Assembly: GCA_020636545.1 (NCBI GenBank)
Contig: JACJXS010000008.1
Location: 305,212 to 369,211, forward strand
Direction of reading: 5' to 3'
From: Chitinophagales bacterium
GTDB lineage: Bacteria; Bacteroidota; Bacteroidia; Chitinophagales; JADIYW01
DNA length: 64,000 nt
Position 1 is the first letter of the stretch. Every line of letters starts with the position of its first letter. Positions 63,584 through 64,000 of this stretch are shown here, in pieces. The position numbers and the translations under genes are program-made. The notes beneath the pieces are model-generated. The model made no database searches, had not been told where the DNA came from, and saw only the letters and a list, made by a program, of their open reading frames with translations.

Positions 63584-64000
63584 ATGAAAAAGTTAATTAC
63601 ATCAATTCTAGCAATACTATTGGTTTCAGTAGTCATTGCTCAGTCGCCACAAAAGATGAGTTATCAAGCTGTCATTCGTGATGGAGGAGGTGCATTGGTA
63701 GCTAATCAACAGGTTGGGATGAGAATTAGTATCTTACAAGGCTCTGCAACAGGAAGTGTAGTTTATAGAGAAACGCACTCTGTACAAACGAATAGTAATG
63801 GTTTGGCAAGTACTGAAATTGGTGGAGGTACAGTTGTATCAGGTGTTTTTGCTAATATAAATTGGTCTCAGGGGCCATTTTTTATAAAAACAGAAACAGA
63901 TATAGCAGGCGGAACAAATTACAGTATAAGTGGTACAACTCAATTAATGAGTGTACCGTATGCCTTGTATGCAGAGAAATCAGGATCTGGAGCAAAAGGC
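63584..64000 (+). CDS. Secreted surface protein, 3'-truncated by the window edge
   Basis: At least 139 codons: a signal peptide (MKKLITSILAILLVSVVIAQ) followed by a conserved Bacteroidota N-terminal module with SYQAVIRDGGGALVANQQVG, SILQGSATGSVVYRETHSVQ, FFIKTETDIAGGTNY and MSVPYALYAE. This module usually heads large fibre or tail-collar-like surface proteins, often with coiled or collagen-like repeats after it. The product continues beyond base 64000. It follows the T9SS gene by four bases, implying one operon. Confidence 0.8.
   Translation, partial: MKKLITSILAILLVSVVIAQSPQKMSYQAVIRDGGGALVANQQVGMRISILQGSATGSVVYRETHSVQTNSNGLASTEIGGGTVVSGVFANINWSQGPFFIKTETDIAGGTNYSISGTTQLMSVPYALYAEKSGSGAKG

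Overview
The window comes from an AT-rich Bacteroidota chromosome, or a metagenomic contig from one. The evidence is the TAnnTTTG promoter elements, the scarcity of Shine-Dalgarno sites, a T9SS type A sorting domain, LytTR/LytS-type signalling, a RicT (PSP1) protein, a MurE with a DNPR motif (meso-diaminopimelate peptidoglycan) and a TonB-dependent receptor. No rRNA, tRNA or CRISPR array was seen. Class and genus cannot be fixed by eye.

Layout. 1-4.3 kb: 3' end of proB, an Old Yellow Enzyme family oxidoreductase, and a two-gene type II restriction-modification system. 4.3-20.3 kb: a control region with two perfect DnaA boxes and MraZ-type repeats, then an uninterrupted division and cell wall (dcw) cluster mraZ-rsmH-ftsL-ftsI-murE-mraY-murD-ftsW-murG-murC-ftsQ-ftsA-ftsZ, closed by a strong terminator. 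These genes make lipid-linked peptidoglycan precursor and build the divisome. 20.3-40.5 kb: a nicotinamide riboside salvage pair, a siderophore receptor with a PepSY membrane protein, gcvT, glyS, two large membrane proteins, a rhomboid protease, mutL, ricT, aspA, a Crp/Fnr regulator, and an unknown lipoprotein/beta-barrel pair.

40.5-47.9 kb is an accessory island unlike its surroundings. It holds a decayed IS1634-like transposase split by a 351-bp MITE-like element, two orphan genes delimited by long imperfect palindromes that resemble integron attC sites, a decayed insertion carrying an IS256-type remnant that splits one of those palindromes, a broken IS3-family element, a serine recombinase, an Abi_2/HEPN abortive-infection gene and a fragment of a type IIG-like restriction enzyme. 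That fragment has replaced the 3' end of the neighbouring flavoprotein gene. 47.9-64 kb returns to housekeeping genes: a LysE-type exporter, fumC, hemF, a type IIA topoisomerase A subunit, a sigma factor-folE-reductase group, a TPR protein, pepP, a LytTR/LytS-type two-component pair and two secreted surface proteins, the last cut by the window edge.

Most notable: the cassette-like array with attC-like palindromes; the MITE whose removal, with one 2-bp repeat, restores a reading frame; the DnaA and MraZ box cluster before mraZ; paired compensating indels in mutL and an A11 slip in ricT, which could be real or assembly errors; and AraC-style direct repeats at the siderophore receptor promoter.
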